64,000 bases of DNA, taken from positions 1,238,728-1,302,727 of the forward strand of contig JAKGHH010000008.1 of NCBI GenBank assembly GCA_022828595.1, given 5' to 3'. The position numbers and the translations under genes are program-made. The stretch comes from Nelumbo lutea (taxonomy: Eukaryota > Streptophyta > Magnoliopsida > Proteales > Nelumbonaceae). This document shows positions 45,661 to 58,879 of this stretch, in pieces. Position 1 is the stretch's first letter, and every line of letters begins with the position of its first letter. The notes under the pieces are model-generated. The model was not told where the DNA came from. It searched no databases and saw nothing but the letters and a program-made list of their open reading frames with translations.

Positions 45661-48600
45661 ACACAGAAGTAGAAGCAAATCATTGGACGACCATATCACT
45701 GTATGAAGTTGTCACAATGTACCAAAGTTACCAAGGAAAACAAGATCATATTTTCCATTCTCCCTTTTTTATATTAAATGAGAAGAATCAGAAAACCTTC
45801 CTCCATCCTCAAAATAGATACAACCTATTAAACCAATCTCTCTGTAAGCAACAAGGTTGGGTATCCACAAATGGCTCCAATTGCTGAAGGGGTTACTATT
45901 CATTAATAATTAAAAGCACTACAGAGAATAATTCTTACATTGATTATTGGACTAATTTAAAGAAAATTTACCTTTCCAACTGGGATCATAATGTTCCTCA
46001 GTTTTATTATGTCAAAGAAATTTAAAAAAAAAAAGGATATTTAGCTTTCCAGTTGGGATTTTAATGTTTCTCAATTTTATTGGTTCCATAAATTTTTGGA
46101 TTCTTCCAGTTTCATCTCATTTTCATCGTTTCTATCCTGCCCTTGCCTTCTAACTTAATACTTCTTTTATCCTAGATTCAAGACCCTCTCCATCTTATGA
46201 TAAGCTCATGGATGTAATGCCGGCAATGCATTTTCTGACAAAAGCTTAGGAGTCCCTTTTCTCCACAAGAAGTGCATAAATCCTGATTCCTGATCTTCTT
46301 TGTTTCTTTTCCCTCTATTGCAGGTTACTAGAAAATGAAAACAAAGTAGAAAAAGAATACATAACCACGTAACTTTTTCAACCCAAAAAAAAAAACTAAC
46401 TTTTGTGATAGAGATAAATCTTTAGCTCTGTATTTGGTCCAACTTCACATCACTTATTTGACATCCTTTTTCTTAATAATGAAGTAATTAACTCTATGTT
46501 GTTGGTTGATGAAAAAAATTATGTAGTTGAACTGATGAAGTACTTGAAGAATTGCAAGTAAAGAAAAGTTATGACTCACTACGGAATGCAATGATAGAAG
46601 TTTATTGAAAGCCAACATAGGATAGTTAGAACAAAGCTTGGCCTTAACTAGCTAAGGTGGGTTGATTGAATTTATTACCCATAATGGCATAATCTGCAAA
46701 TAAAATGAAAAATCTCTTCTGGTTGGTCTGAAATCCTACAATTAAACTCTTTCAGATAAATATATTCTCAAATTCAAACTATAATTTCTATTTCAAATGC
46801 ATCCCATATTCGCTACCTTTCCTTCATCTTCAATCTTCTACGTTCTAAAACTTTCAAGAATTCGTTTATTGAATACCCTATTGGCCCAACAGCTCACAGT
46901 TTTCACAGAATGAAATTTATTTTTTGTCAAAACAGGGAGTGGAATTACACCGGCCCAAGTAATTGGGTGAGAACAATCAACAAATTGCATAGCACAATAA
47001 TATCTAATATCCATATGACTGAGAAACAATTAACTTCTCTTCAGAAAAAGAAATGGAACCCTGAATTTGTCTTATTGAAACAACTAAAAGTTTATTTCAA
47101 TTAAAAAAAGTAAAACAATACAATGAAATTTCAAGTAAGATCCATGTTACAGCTTCTTCCTTTTTCACGTTCTCACTGAAAATGAACAATGTAGATTTGC
47201 CCCTTATAGGAAGGTGCTGCACCTGCGTAAATTTTAATTAGAATAAAAGTCTCTATGGACATTCTCTGAGAACCTTAACTTCCTATTCTTTATCTATCTT
47301 CACCTGATCTATGTGTATGTGTCTTTGTTTCATTGTTTTCGTTTTGCTCTTTTTTCCCCTTGCGGGGATGGAGGAGAACAAAAGGATTAGTAATTGATTG
47401 GTATGTTTCTTTTATTATTATTATTTATTTATTTATTATTATTTTTTTTTTTTTTGTAAGCACTAAGCAACCAAAGACCGGTTTTAAGGCAAGGTCACCG
47501 TTTAATGAAGACTAATCCAATTGTATCTAAGCATAAAGTACTAATACCCCAGAAACTTCTATGTCCAGATTCTTACTAAAGCCTGTGATCTTTAATGTAT
47601 GTAGTCATAGTCAAGATTCGAGAATATATGACCTAATGGAGTAATGGTTGCACAATTGCAAATTTGCAAATATGAACCATCTAAACTATTTAACAGCTCT
47701 TAGAAAGACCCACAAATTCCTAAAGCAGGACAGAAATTATGAATTGGACGAAACGGTAAAATAGGGAACAAAAATATAGAGATTCAAATAGAGAATGGAT
47801 ATCGAGAGAGAACGATACGAAGTAGCATCATGAACTCCTTGTGAATGCCTTGAAATTATTTTAAGGTTTAGAGTTTCTTAAAATAAAAAACACCTATATC
47901 ATCTCTAATAAACCCTAGAATTCATACCCGCAAGCGGCGATCGGCAGGAATACCGGTTACAGCGAATAGCTCGAGTCGTGGCGTGTCCGCAAGCGATAAG
48001 GAGATGCTCTGGAATGAGGTCAACACGGGCGGGATAAATAAGTTTTCAAGACGGGAAATAGGCAACCGCCAACCGACGAGAAAATTGAGAAACCAGGATG
48101 GCAAATCATTCACTTGTCACAAACTCTAACCGGGAGCGTAGGTGTTCCGTTCTCTCAAGTCTCAACTGATCAACTCTCAACTGCGGTTTCTTCTGGTTTC
48201 CGTGCAATAACGATTTGTTGCGCCGCGCCGGTACGAAACCAATCACTAGTCAGTCACGAGACTGACGGTGACCGGCCAAAAGAGTAAACTGTAAATCTAT
48301 AACTACAAAAAGAAAAATGGCGAAAATAAGTGGCATTCCCGTAATTTTCCATAAAAGAAGGAGCATTATTTACTAGAGTGGGCCATCGACCTTTTTCCGG
48401 TAAAGTAGATGTGGATGTAGAGATACAAAAACTAGATATAGATAGCCAACCTGGGGGGGCTTGGACACTGAGAAGTGGGCCACGTTTGTATTATTATTTT
48501 ACCGGTGCCACCAAAGAACCTTCTGGAGAGTGTAGAAAACAAATATCTGCGCCCACCGGAAAATCTAAGCCGTCCATCAAATCCCATCTAAACAGCCAAT

Positions 48601-48949
48601 AACCCAGCAAAGAAACCAATGCAACTGGTTAAAATGCCGGCTTCCGGAGAGTTCTGATTTCTGAACCTTAGCGTTTCGGGGGATTACCCTCTCAAAATTC
48701 ATCCCCCTTTCTGAGTTTTCCGCTTTCTTGCCACGAAAACTAGGTTTTTGAGGTTCCGTGTTAAAATCTGCAAAGATGTAGCTCCATATTACCAAATTTT
48801 AATTGTATGTATTGATTCTTTATATTTCACGGTTCCGGGTAAAGAAATTTTTCGACAATTCATAGTTTAGCTAAGTTATCATTTCTTCTTCTTCTTCTTC
48901 TTCTTCTTCTTCTTCTTCTGGTTTCTTCTTTCTTTGTTCCAAGGAAATA
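45661..48949. other. Spacer, COX5C upstream and DnaJ upstream region
   Basis: No second protein could be supported. The COX5C leader exon should lie here on the minus strand. A GC-richer block at about 47925-48250, ending on the minus strand in a donor-like CGG|GTATGAA near 47929, is a candidate, but the call is a guess. The (CTT)n run at 48883-48919 lies in the presumed DnaJ leader. Confidence 0.35.
48883..48919. repeat. (CTT)n microsatellite in the J-protein leader
   Basis: About 12 CTT units end some 30 bases before the ATG at 48950 of the J-domain gene. Confidence 0.9.
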
Positions 48950-51628
48950 ATGGCTTCCGGAGAAGAGAAAAGCAACGATTTTTACGCTGTTTTGGGTTTG
49001 AAGAAGGAATGCACTGCTACAGAGCTTAAGAATGCATATAAGAAGCTTGCATTGGTTAGAACAAATTGAAGCCTTTATAAGTTCTTTAATGGCCCCTTAT
49101 CATTTTTTCGTAATTTTTAGATTGTTCAATAATGGTCCAAGGGGATTTGGAAAAGATTAGTCTTTGTAGAAGAAGGGTGGAGTGGTTTTTGTTATGTTAT
49201 GTCGTCTGAAAATAAAATGAAACATAAATACACCGTTGTTCGTTTAGGTATAACCTCTGTTCTGCCTAAGTTGGTTTCAAAAGCATTTTAGAGGTCGAAA
49301 ATGTAAATTATGGTGCTAAATTAGGCCGATCAAATTATGGATCTTTGCTAGTTTCTGCAAAGGTTTCCAATTTTTTGAGAGACAGGCATCGCACTATTGT
49401 GTTTTAGATAGGAAAGTAGTTTGTTTTTCGGCTTCTAAACAGCAACAACAACAACAATGTTAAAAAAAGAAGAAGAAAAAGGGCTATTTGTTTTATTATC
49501 GTAACGAAGTATAATTTTGGAAGGATGAACCTGTTGTTGCAGAAATGGCATCCGGATCGATGCTCCTCGTCGGGAAACTCTAAGTTCGTGGAAGATTCAA
49601 AGAAGAAATTTCAGGCAATTCAAGAGGCTTATTCTGGTAAGCTGCGTGTATATTACCTTCTTATCAATCAGTGTTACTTTACTCGAAGAAGCCGTGTTGC
49701 TAAGAAACTTTGATTGTTGCCGTTATGGTTTTTCCATTTTTCTTTGAAATTATGACAGTTCTATCCGACGAGAATAAGCGATTTCTTTATGACGTTGGAG
49801 TTTACGACTGCGACGACGATGACGATGACGAAAACGTAAGCCCGGGCCATTAGCCCAGTACTACTTCTTCTAAATAATAATAATAATGCAAAATTTTCAC
49901 TTTGATTGCTTTAAAACCTTAAAATTATTACTGATTTGATTGTGTGATTTTTGTTCAGGGAATGGGAGAATTTTTGGGGGAAATGGCGACTATGATGAGC
50001 CAAATTAAACCCAGCGTAAGCCTCCGTTTGCTTTTGCTTTTGCTTTTGCTTTTGCTTTTGCTTTTTGCTTGTATTAGTATTTGTTTAGTTAGTCATGTGA
50101 AAATTTGAATAATAATAATAATAAATCATATAAACATAGGCAGTATTCCATCCAGCATGGTAGCATTTTGGAAAAATGGAAGCAGGAAACTTATATTACC
50201 GGAATGCCCCCTACTCGAGTTCGGCTCGCCCACGGCCAGGGGCGTTGCCAGTTGCCAGTTGCCACATAAAGCAGAATCCGCTTTTTGGAAACTCCATCGA
50301 GTGTTCTGTATTCATGATTCCCGATATTTGTCTTTTAGAAAGAGGGTCAGGGTGGTCGTAAATTAAATCAAATCATCTTTTGGAAGCCGAAACATTAATG
50401 TTACTTTTTTTGAAAGCTCAAACATATTTTTGGGGTGGAATGGATAAACAGGAGAACGGGCCGGAGAGTTTGGAGAAGTTGCAGGAACTGTTCGAGGAAA
50501 TGTTCCAAAGGGACATGGATGATGGTTTCTTCTCCCCCTCCCCCCAATGCGCTTCTTTTTCTTCGTCTTGCTCATCTTCTTCGTCGTCGACGACTTATTT
50601 TTCATATAATAACAACAAGCACGACAATAAAAGGAATTGCTCCGGCATCAGTTCCATGGACGATTTCTACACATTTGGCACGGATTCTATACAATTCAGC
50701 AATTTCTGCATTGGGGTAAACCACTCTCTCTCTCTCCTTGTTGTTTTTGAATTCCGATTGCACTGCACCTTCCGAAACAGTAGTTATTGGTAACTCCCCA
50801 TTCCCCACTAACACTAACTAGCAAATTAGTATGAGATACATACTATCCAGTGACTAGTCTAATAGCATTAACAGCTGTTTATGTATGATATTTGGTATGT
50901 AAATTCAAATCTAATGACCTATAACAAAATCAACCAAGTATTAATAGATAATAGATTAAAATAATAATTTTTTTTAATGATAAATATTTTGTTGAAAGCA
51001 TGTTCTCAGGGAATAAAAAGGTCATTCACATTTTACAATAGATTGGGCGGGTACCTCTAGTTTTACCAGAAATAGGAATGGCAAGACTGGCAAAGGGGAG
51101 GGTGCCACTCCCATTTCCATCCCCACCATTGGGGTTAGGGTTTCCTTCTCTTTGTCCTCATGGATGTATGGGATGCTCTTTGCCATTTTTTTTTAATTTT
51201 AAAAATAAGATAGTTACAATTTACAATTCTATCAAAATATATCTAAATATATTCAAACATATTTTTGAACATATTAACACAAATCCATTTAAATTATTCA
51301 TAAAAAATAAATACTCAACATAAAAAAAGGAAAATCTATGATATATCATTTGTTGTTATTTTGGATTTTAGGAGGGGGAAAGTTGAATGATGTTATTTCG
51401 GTTCCTAGATACCCGTATGCATATGATTCAATGCTAGTAGAAGTTACATTATATATAGGTAGAATTTAAATTGATCGTATCAATCATCAAGGTTCCATTC
51501 TTTTTTTTTTTTTTCATTTACAGGTGGAAGGAGGAGAAGATTCAAAAGTAAGAGGAGGAAAGTCAAGGAGGAAGAGCAACAGGAGACAAAAAGTTCCATC
51601 GTCTAAACACGATCCGTCGTGCCGTTAA
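48950..51628 (+). CDS. J-domain (DnaJ/HSP40) protein, six exons
   Basis: Six exons join in frame: 48950-49054, 49543-49636, 49759-49835, 49959-50015, 50452-50715 and 51524-51628, giving 233 residues; all introns are GT-AG. The J domain covers about residues 10-85: DFYAVLGLKKECTATELKNA, YKKLALKWHPDR with the invariant His-Pro-Asp at 38-40, FQAIQEAYSVLSDENKRFLY. A YD(VG)VYD stretch and a run of Asp (DDDDDDEN) follow, then a GEFLGEMATMMSQIKP segment, a Ser-rich low-complexity region and a basic C-terminal tail (SRRKSNRRQKVPSSK). There is no Gly/Phe region, zinc finger or DnaJ C-terminal domain, so it is a class C J-protein that would stimulate Hsp70 ATPase with an unknown client. The basic tail may be nuclear-targeting; that is inference. 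Intron 4 has a (GCTTTT)n run at about 50027-50065. Confidence 0.92.
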
Positions 51629-52540
51629 TGCCAACGTGAACTCTATCCACTGCAATGGGATTGGGATCTCCGCACCAGACTTCTGGTCGTGGATGGAGCT
51701 GCAATCACCAACCAGTAAAGCCAATAGGTTTGGTAATTCGTATAAATCTCGACACCGAGATTCCCAAACCTTGTGGTCTGGCAAGCTTTTTAAGTGCTTC
51801 GTCTGGCTACGGGTTTAAGCTTGCTGCTCGCCTGCTTAATTAAACAGTTTAATTGGCCCATTCTGTCTGTCTTTGTTTATCAATTTTATCATTTATTTGG
51901 GGAGTTCCTTTGATAATCATTTTAGAAGAAATTCATCAGCCAATATTTTCTTCCCCAACAGTTTACAACTTTACACTATTAAATTTGAGAGAAAAATTAT
52001 TAAGCCCCTCCCCCTTGGTTTCTTATAAAAGCCACCCTTCACTTTTTCGCTTGTTAGTTGCAACAAGGATGGCTCAGAGTATCAAGTGTGTAAACAATTT
52101 GATACTCTCTTTTTAGTTTAATAGTTTGCAAATAAATAGATATATTAAAAAGACCAGCTCCATATTTCGGGGTGTAAACAAATAGAATCGAATCACACAA
52201 TATCCAAATTTAAATCTGATTAGAAAATTCAATAATAGTATTGAAAATTGATGTTTGATTAATTATATAGGTGACATTTATGTATTTTGGTTTTTATGGT
52301 TTCTTTACAGAAATGCCCCAATAATTATAAAAAGTTAGTTTGGGGCATTTTGGGTAAAGTGATAAATAATTTTATAATGACTAAAGTACCCCCCTCAACA
52401 ACTGAAAAATAACTAATTTTTAGGGTATTTTGGATAATTGAATTATTTTCAATTCTTATAAATAGTTATATCCTCTACCATTCTCAACACACCATTTCAA
52501 CAATTCTCTTAATCTTTTCTTTAGTTCTCATATTTAAGTT
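51629..52540. other. 3' flank of the J-protein gene and spacer
   Basis: Presumed 3' UTR followed by AT-rich spacer. The stretch at about 52255-52440 (AAATGCCCCAATAATTATAA, GGGGCATTTTGGGTAAAG) has the character of a TIR-element arm, but I see no clear partner. Confidence 0.35.
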
Positions 52541-52544
52541 ATTG

Positions 52545-53850
52545 TAACAAAGGTGGTAGTGGTTATTTGGGCATGAGGAAGAAGAAAAATAAGAAGCAGA
52601 CAAAGAAGGAGAGAAACAATACAAACACAAATTGGGCAGGGGGATTTGGTACTTTTAAATATTCTCAAAAACAAATGAATTAATAATTATCAAAATACAT
52701 TGTACATGTTGAACAACCATTTTTGTCAGTTGTAAATACTAAACTTGAAAAATAGTTACGTAATTTTGTAAATTCACAATTTAAAAAAAAAATCTAGGAA
52801 TATTATTAGATAGATGCTTTAAAATTTTTTTATTAATATAAATAAAGTTTAATTTATATGTTATCAAATCTTAATTCTAAATGTGCAATTACTTCTGATA
52901 TTTGGACATATAAATTTAACATAAGTTATATTTGTGTTACCAGTTATTGATGAAAATTAGCTTTTAAGTAAAAGAATTTCAAGTTTTACTAGGCTTGAAA
53001 GGCCACGTATTGGCCCAACTATTACTACAAGTATTTTGAATACTTTACATGCTTATGGAATTGATAATGAATTATTTTCTATTAATTTTGACGATGCTAG
53101 TAATAATGATTCTGGAATAAATATTTTAAAATCTTAATAAAAACCATGTTTAAATGGTAAATTATTTCATATCAGATGTGCATGTCGGATCTTAAATTAA
53201 TGTATTCAAAATTCTTTAAATATCATTTCTACTTATATTTCTAAAATTGGAAATTATATTATATATATTACAAGTTCTAGAGCAAGAAAACAAGAATTTA
53301 AATATTTATGTCAAAATGATGGTTTAAAATATAAACATTTTATATTAGATGTTAAACATAAATGGAATTCTACCTATACTATGTTAGAAATTGTATTTCT
53401 CACAAACAAATTCATAGTGATTTTTATAATACAAAAATGTCTACAGATATTAAATTTGAGGAAGACTGGAAATTGGCAATTTGTCTTAAAGATTTCTTAA
53501 AACATTTTTATGATGCAACTAATGAATTATCGAATATTTATTATCCAACTAGTAGTAATTTACTTTATCAATTAATGATGATTATTGATTGTTTTGCAAA
53601 ATATAAAAAGAATCTACAATTTAAAAGTATTGTTGAAATAATAGAAAATAAATTTAAAAAATATTGGGAGAATATTTCTCCTCTTTATTGCTTATCTACA
53701 ATATTATATCCTAGGATTAGGAAAGATGGTTTAGATATTTTACTTAAAACATATTGTGAAGATATGAATATTGAAATTGGAAATTAAAAAGAAGAAATTA
53801 ATAGTTTATTATTTGAAATATATGAATATCGTTTTGTTCCAGATATGGGT
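52545..53850 (+). pseudogene. hAT transposase relic, copy 1
   Basis: Sequence parallel to the second copy at 59.2-60.3 kb: both have the block with GIDNELFSINFD/GIDNKLFSISFD, then a KLFHIxCAxxILN motif, SRARKQEFKYLC/GARKQEFNYLC, and the ICLKDFLKHFYDATNELS/MCIKDFLQIFYDAINEFS motif. These are landmarks of the RNase H-like core and inserted helical domain of plant hAT (BED-zinc-finger, RICESLEEPER-type) transposases. In this copy frames change several times; the longest intact piece is 53362-53787, ending IEIGN. No BED finger and no C-terminal dimerisation domain are seen, so the copy is truncated at both sides. Confidence 0.82.
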
Positions 53851-54485
53851 ATTTGTCCATTTCTAGATCTGTTGTGGGTATTTGTCCATTTCTAGATCCC
53901 TCGACTATGCCATGTCATTATAGGTGAGAAACGATGAATTTTGATCATACTGTTTTTTTTTTTTTTTTTTTTTTGAGAAACAAACACTGAATACAAAAAT
54001 GGAAAAAAATATATTCATTTTTCATCTCATCCTTTCTCGTCAACCAAACACACCATTAGTTAACAATTTTGACTTTTCATTTCTCTATTGTACTTCTCAT
54101 TTGCAATTTACCTCCGATTCAGTCCGGATTTGGACCTTATGTCATTGTGATGGTATTGTTGTTAAAATAGTTATTCGTATATCGTATGTGGGAAATATGA
54201 AAGAAAAGAAACAGATTTCATTTTGATGACGATGATGATCCATATTCAGTAATTCTTGCTATTAACAAAGGTTCATATTATCGGTTTCAGCTTGGATTCC
54301 TCGAGATGAATGTAGCAGTTCATGACATGTCTAAATTGAGTTCTCATCCGCGCCTTCGGTCAGCCGTCTTTGTTAGGTTATTTGCTCTGTTTTATTCTGC
54401 AGTTGTTAATTTGTGGTTTTCTCGTTTGTTTTCTTTAATGAATTATCTTTCCTATCAAAGATTTCACAAACAGAGTAGTAATTAA

Positions 54486-54598
54486 GGCTGTGTTTGATTT
54501 GAAGGAAAAGAATAGAAAAAGGAAAAGCAAGGAAACATATACAAACCTTATATTTTCTTTTCTTTTCCTACCTTTTCCCTTGAAAGCAAACACAGCTT
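54486..54598. mobile_element. Tourist-like MITE, copy C
   Basis: A foldback of about 113 bp. GGCTGTGTTTGATTTGAAGG on the left faces CCTTGAAAGCAAACACAGC on the right, with TTAA on both sides (54482-54485, 54599-54602). It shares ends with 43640-43750. Confidence 0.78.
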
Positions 54599-57209
54599 TT
54601 AAGTGTAAGTGCTAGAAGTCACAATGGCAATAACGGGTAAAACGGTCAGGTTCAATCACTGTTTTCTCTGACATGGCACCATTTTCTGAGAAAATGTTCG
54701 GGTTCAATCACTGCTTTCTAAGAAAATGGTGTCTTGTAAGAGAAAACAGTGTTAGAAACAATGTCCTCTTGTTTGGTATCATTTTCTCAGAAATATATAG
54801 AAATATATATATGTATTGTTCTAGACCACACCTTGGAAATCAAAAAAGTGTGATACGGAGTAACGTCAAATTTGATATTTTTGAGAAAAACGATACATTA
54901 CTTCTAATAATGTAATAATATCGCATTATCTTTGATGTTGGATAATAAGATTAATGTTGAAAATGTTGGTACCAGCACTGGTATCAAACAAACTCAAAAA
55001 ATGCCTATATAGCATAACTGGTTCCAACCAGAAAAGAAAAATAATAATAATATTGATAATTCCACGTGCCCAGCACCTTTTTTTTTTTTTTCAGAAAACA
55101 ATACGTTATAATCAGCACCGATGCCGAACACCTACTGTGAAACTGAGATCGAGAGAATGAAAGAAAAAGCACGGAAGATGGCATAATGGTGGATTGTTTT
55201 GAAATGAAGGGTAGTAATTCATGGTAAACAAGTAGGACACAAAGATCAGACGAAGAGGTGTAACAACTGGGTCTTGAGGAGCTGCTCCAAGATTATCTCT
55301 TAATTTATTGCTGATAAAAATGGTATACACCGTCATTTCACTTTTCGGTTTCGTGAACGAATGAATGAATGAGAGAGAAATGGGCCCCAGGTTGCAAGTT
55401 GCAGGTTGCGGAACATTGAATTGGGAACGGCCAAGGGGGCCACCAGTCCAGGCCCACCACTAAAAGCAGAGGTTTTACCTCTTTTACAGTTTTGTTTTAA
55501 TTCTTCAAATTGCCAACTTGATTCAACTGCAGATGACTCGCGATTTCTGTCCATCAATTCCTTGAACCACAATATTAAACTAACTTATCTGAAAAAAATA
55601 AATAAATGAAGCATCACCATCATCCTTAATTTAGAAAAGATGTTGCAATGAAAGCGCCCTCGGTATAATTGCATCGGCGGTAGCTCTAAAGTGCCACAGG
55701 AACCCACTATCAAAGGGGTTTCACCATAAAATTAAACAAACAATAGTTGGGCAGAAATTTACAGTATTGTGGATTAAAAGACTTAAATAGACATCAAGTT
55801 TTCAGAAATTGACTTAAATATACTGTGAGGTTTTAAAATAGACTTGAATATATTTTGTGGGCTGATCTTACTGGACTTAAAAATACTTTTCATCGATAAA
55901 AGTTAAATATAAATTTATTAAAAATCTTTTTTTACCCTTGTATACTATTTAATAGATGAGTCCTACTATTTTAAAATCTGCTACAACCCCACACTCACAC
56001 CCAATAAGGATTCTTACAAATAGAACAATCAGTAAAAATAAGTTTGTACTGTCATGTTTACTGACAAAGGCCAAATGCAACTAATCATGATGATAAATTG
56101 TATAATGCACCACCTAAGTTCAACCAGACAGTAAGAAAATATGAGTGTTCAACCCAGGTGAAGCACAAAACCCAGCCAGCTATTCATGATATAATGAGCC
56201 CAGCAATCAATAATCTAAAACCCAAGGCTTTCTATGAGGTGGCATGCTTTTCCAAAAGAAAATACCGCTTCAATTGTTAAACCCAGGTAAGCCCAAAACC
56301 AAGCTCTAATAATAACAGTGAGAAGAATCATTCTCATTAGTTTTAAAATTTTTCAATTAGGCTTTTGTTACTCACAACCTAATACTAACAATAGAAAGAC
56401 TTGTACAGGATAGGAATTAAAAACTATACACTAAGAAAATGGTTTTATCTTCTTTTTTGTTCTTTTTGAAATTTTAAAAGAAAGTGGAGGATAAAAAATA
56501 GGTCATAAGCTATGTTTAAGTCCATTTCTAATGGACCATGCAGAGGTCTGCTAAGGTCCAGTTGCCGGTTATTCGGCTAATGTGAGATGGGCCTAAAGCT
56601 CAGCAACAGCAACGCTTGTACAAAGTTAAAAGCCCAATTTTAGTATCGCAGGCCAACTCTAACAGCGGCTCTAATGATATTGGATCTAAAAGCTGTGACT
56701 TTAGTCTTAATATAGGACCAGACCACCTAATTGTATTGAAGAGAAGAGAAGGGAAGAGAAGGAAGAGGAACATCAAAGATCAAATTACCTGATCTCCATG
56801 AGAGTCGCACACAATTACCTGTCCGTCCTTACATGGTGTTCATTTGTAAGTAGCCTCACTCACCACTCACCACTCACCAGGGACGTTCTAGGACGTTGTA
56901 GGGGTAGAGTATCTTAGCTATGGGAATGGGACCGAGGGAGTGCCCCGCCCAAAGAGATGTGACAGTAAGAAGGTGTGGAATAAGAACCCATTAAAGTTGT
57001 TGCATGCAGTAATATTAGTAGTTAGTTCTAGTCCCTATATCATATCATCACCTCATTCAATTATATTATAACCAACCTCAAGTAAAAAAAATGTAATATT
57101 CACACAACTTGTATATTAATTTACTACACAACAAGTCAAGAATTCAAACGTGGTTGCTGGTTGGTGGCCATGCAGCAGATTCACACTCCAAATTTCGTAG
57201 CCATTAATA

Positions 57210-57431
57210 ATGGTACGAAAATCTATCATGTTTCTACTAGTAATGGCAATGACCATGGGACAGCTCCTTGCTGATGCTGCTCTGTGTTTCAGCAAGATCT
57301 CTCTCTCTCTCTCTCTCCATGCCATGCCACTACTCGTTCGTATTCATCATGAGGTTCAAGTCTTTCAAAAAGAAACCCTTCTTCTTCCCAAATCTTTCCA
57401 TGCAGATTCATTAATTCACGATCCCAAATGA
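57210..57431 (+). CDS. Short open frame with signal-peptide-like N-terminus, doubtful
   Basis: The 73-codon frame starts MVRKSIMFLLVMAMTMGQLL followed by ADAA, a convincing secretory signal (basic n-region, 12-residue hydrophobic core, small residues before a cleavage site). The remainder comes from a (TC)n run and ordinary sequence, with no Cys pattern or family match. It may be the first exon of a small secreted peptide gene whose other exon I cannot see, or chance. Confidence 0.2.
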   Translation: MVRKSIMFLLVMAMTMGQLLADAALCFSKISLSLSLHAMPLLVRIHHEVQVFQKETLLLPKSFHADSLIHDPK

Positions 57432-58360
57432 ACTTGTAATTTAATTGAAACGACAATGCATACTGCATAGCATCAAAGGCCTTGAAGAAACCAGGGATTT
57501 TCTGAAAATTACAATGGTTTCAGGGCTCTTGTCCCCTTGCGATGAAGACACACGTGACGCCACTCACCAGTCACCAGTAGTGAAGTTTATTTATTTTGAA
57601 CAAGGCAAACCCATTGAATGAAAATTTGGACCGAGACTGCTCATTAGCTAATGGGCCAATTTCAGGCTGAAGCTCGCCCTAAGTAGATCATGGGCCCATC
57701 TTGTCAAACTTGAGAACTAAACCCAGAGACTAGGTCCATATTTGAGTATTGCAGCAGCAGACTTGAGCATGACTGCTTGCTTATTCATTACTTCCTTTTA
57801 CTGCTTTGATACATCCTTTTTATTTTAAATTTTAATAAATATTTTTATAAATTGTGTTTTTTTTTTCTGCATAGTACTATACAATGGGAGCAGCCCATCC
57901 CAAAACCCATAACCACCAACCCTGATGGCAACCGGATTTGATCCCGTCCCACAACTCCACTACAACTAATTAAATTAAACATCCCACCAATTGAACCACC
58001 ATTAGTTGGTTGGTAAATTGAGTTTAGAATGGTCATTATCAATGGGAAGTGGGATTATAAATCATTACAATAATTAAATAACAAACTTATTTTGCATAGT
58101 AAATTCTTACTGGATTTGGAATGATTATAACCAAGGCAAATATCGGCTATTATTATAATAGTATAGATATTGTTACATCTGATCAAATAGGAGAAATCGA
58201 AACCACCTCAAAAGAAAAACTGACATATCGTCTTAAAAAAAGAATAAGCAAATGAAACAGTGGTCAAAATAATTGGTATGCCAACTGCCAAGGCTTAAGT
58301 AAGATAATATTCCTTGTAAGCATGCAATTGTGAAATCTTCTTTTTTTTTTTTATTAGAAT

Positions 58361-58361
<1 letters not shown>

Positions 58362-58410
<49 letters not shown>
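58362..58410. repeat. (ATT)n microsatellite
   Basis: About 16 near-perfect ATT units in AT-rich spacer. Confidence 0.95.
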
Positions 58411-58411
<1 letters not shown>

Positions 58412-58879
58412 GATGAAATGGCAACAACAAGGTTACAAAATTGGTAGATAGCTTATCACAAGGATAGACTACCACTTGGGTGTGTGGACTTTGGATGCTT
58501 ATTTTTTAGTGCATGGACCCCATGAAAACATCAGAAACAACACAAGTTTCCTTGATGAAAGAAACGTTGTCGCTTGTCCTTATGTCTTATTTCCACAACT
58601 CCATGTCAACACAGAGAGCTCCCTCTCACTTATATTGATCCATGTCCACGCGTAGGTAAGTTGTTATTTTTCGGAGACATGACAAACAACACTCGCATCT
58701 CATTCCAGAAATGAAAACGTATAGGCAGTTTTATTTTCTCTCTACCCTTCAATTTATTTATTGCCCCAAAGATGCGAGAAAGAAACAGAGATAGAGGGCG
58801 AGAGAGATGGTCTAAGACTTATGCACATCTCACTACATGCAAACATCTCCCTTCCTCCTCTCGTTCTTGACACCAATTC

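Noticed and set aside
47922..48113. 63-codon minus-strand frame starting near 48113
   Set aside because: It begins with GTG, not ATG, and an in-frame stop lies just upstream. I kept only the note that the block might hold the COX5C leader exon.
55333..55572. 79-codon minus-strand frame starting MWFKELMDRNRE
   Set aside because: No recognised domain, no splice context and no similar sequence elsewhere in the window.
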